64,000 bases of DNA from Thalassotalea_B piscium_A (GTDB lineage: Bacteria; Pseudomonadota; Gammaproteobacteria; Enterobacterales; Alteromonadaceae), in assembly GCA_049347715.1 (NCBI GenBank), contig CP186339.1, positions 62,001-126,000 on the forward strand. Direction: 5' to 3'. Positions 63,875 to 64,000 of the stretch are shown in pieces. Under the pieces are notes generated by a model. That model did not search any database. It saw nothing but the letters and a program-made list of their open reading frames with translations, and had not been told where the DNA came from. The translations under genes were made by a program, and so were the position numbers. Every line of letters starts with the position of its first letter. Position 1 is the stretch's first letter.

Positions 63875-64000
63875 ATCACGCCTAAAATACTAACTGTAAA
63901 CTTATTAGAAAAATTAAAGCTAAACGCTACCCCTAAAGTTAAAGAAACGCTTGATGCCATTTTTAATATCTGTGACGATCAGTTAAAACAGGAGCTTTAT
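63875..64000 (+). other. Open frame at the right edge without a start codon
   Basis: After a stop at 63872-63874 the frame stays open for 42 codons to the window edge, with a coding-like ending (KVKETLDAIFNICDDQLKQ). No ATG, GTG or TTG is present in the frame. It could be a gene with an unusual start, a remnant, or chance. The region 63744-63874 shows nothing else. Confidence 0.2.

Overview
The window looks like chromosomal DNA of a low-GC marine gammaproteobacterium of the Alteromonadales, most like Colwellia and its relatives. I infer this from AT-rich sequence, the gmk-rpoZ-spoT-trmH-recG and ubiE-ubiJ-ubiB blocks, a thiC-O-S-G-DE-F thiamin operon, and many large signalling and surface proteins. 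No database search was possible, so the genus is an inference. No rRNA, tRNA, insertion sequence, phage gene or CRISPR array was found.

Region 1 (1-13322) is a surface and second-messenger block. Six plus-strand genes lie in tandem: an outer-membrane barrel protein cut by the left edge, a FecR-domain protein, a 1540-residue lipoprotein with about 13 cadherin-like repeats, a metallo-beta-lactamase-fold hydrolase, a CHASE2 class III nucleotidyl cyclase and a GAF-HD-GYP c-di-GMP phosphodiesterase. The last three overlap or abut. A PAS-GGDEF-EAL protein converges on them. This block is the best candidate for a poorly described system.

Region 2 (13499-20832) holds a small RRM RNA-binding protein and then a TPP riboswitch heading thiC, thiO, thiS, thiG, a thiD-thiE fusion and thiF, which together make thiamin phosphate. 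A small STAS-like orphan gene faces the end of the operon.

Region 3 (20983-35148) is mostly housekeeping. It has a TSUP permease, the ubiquinone genes ubiE/ubiJ/ubiB, a small lipoprotein, a secreted M6 metalloprotease with PKD domains and a GlyGly-CTERM-like tail, then recG, trmH, ridA, spoT, rpoZ and gmk.

Region 4 (35279-46862) has a response-regulator diguanylate cyclase beside a 2222-residue hybrid (pseudokinase, AAA ATPase, GAF, histidine kinase, two receivers, Hpt). A TonB-dependent receptor and a Trp-rich membrane protein of unknown function follow.

Region 5 (46954-56071) has an aromatic/aspartate aminotransferase, a DUF445 protein, a periplasmic cyclophilin, a short PQQ-repeat protein and a PepSY-type membrane protein. 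It ends with a four-gene operon that appears to encode a full glucosylglycerate cycle: glycerate kinase, phosphatase, glucosyl-3-phosphoglycerate synthase and a GH13 phosphorylase.

Region 6 (56076-64000) has a WD40 lipoprotein, a receiver-DUF3369 regulator, a CheX-receiver fusion with a strong terminator, and a second large hybrid histidine kinase. The last 257 bases hold no clear gene.
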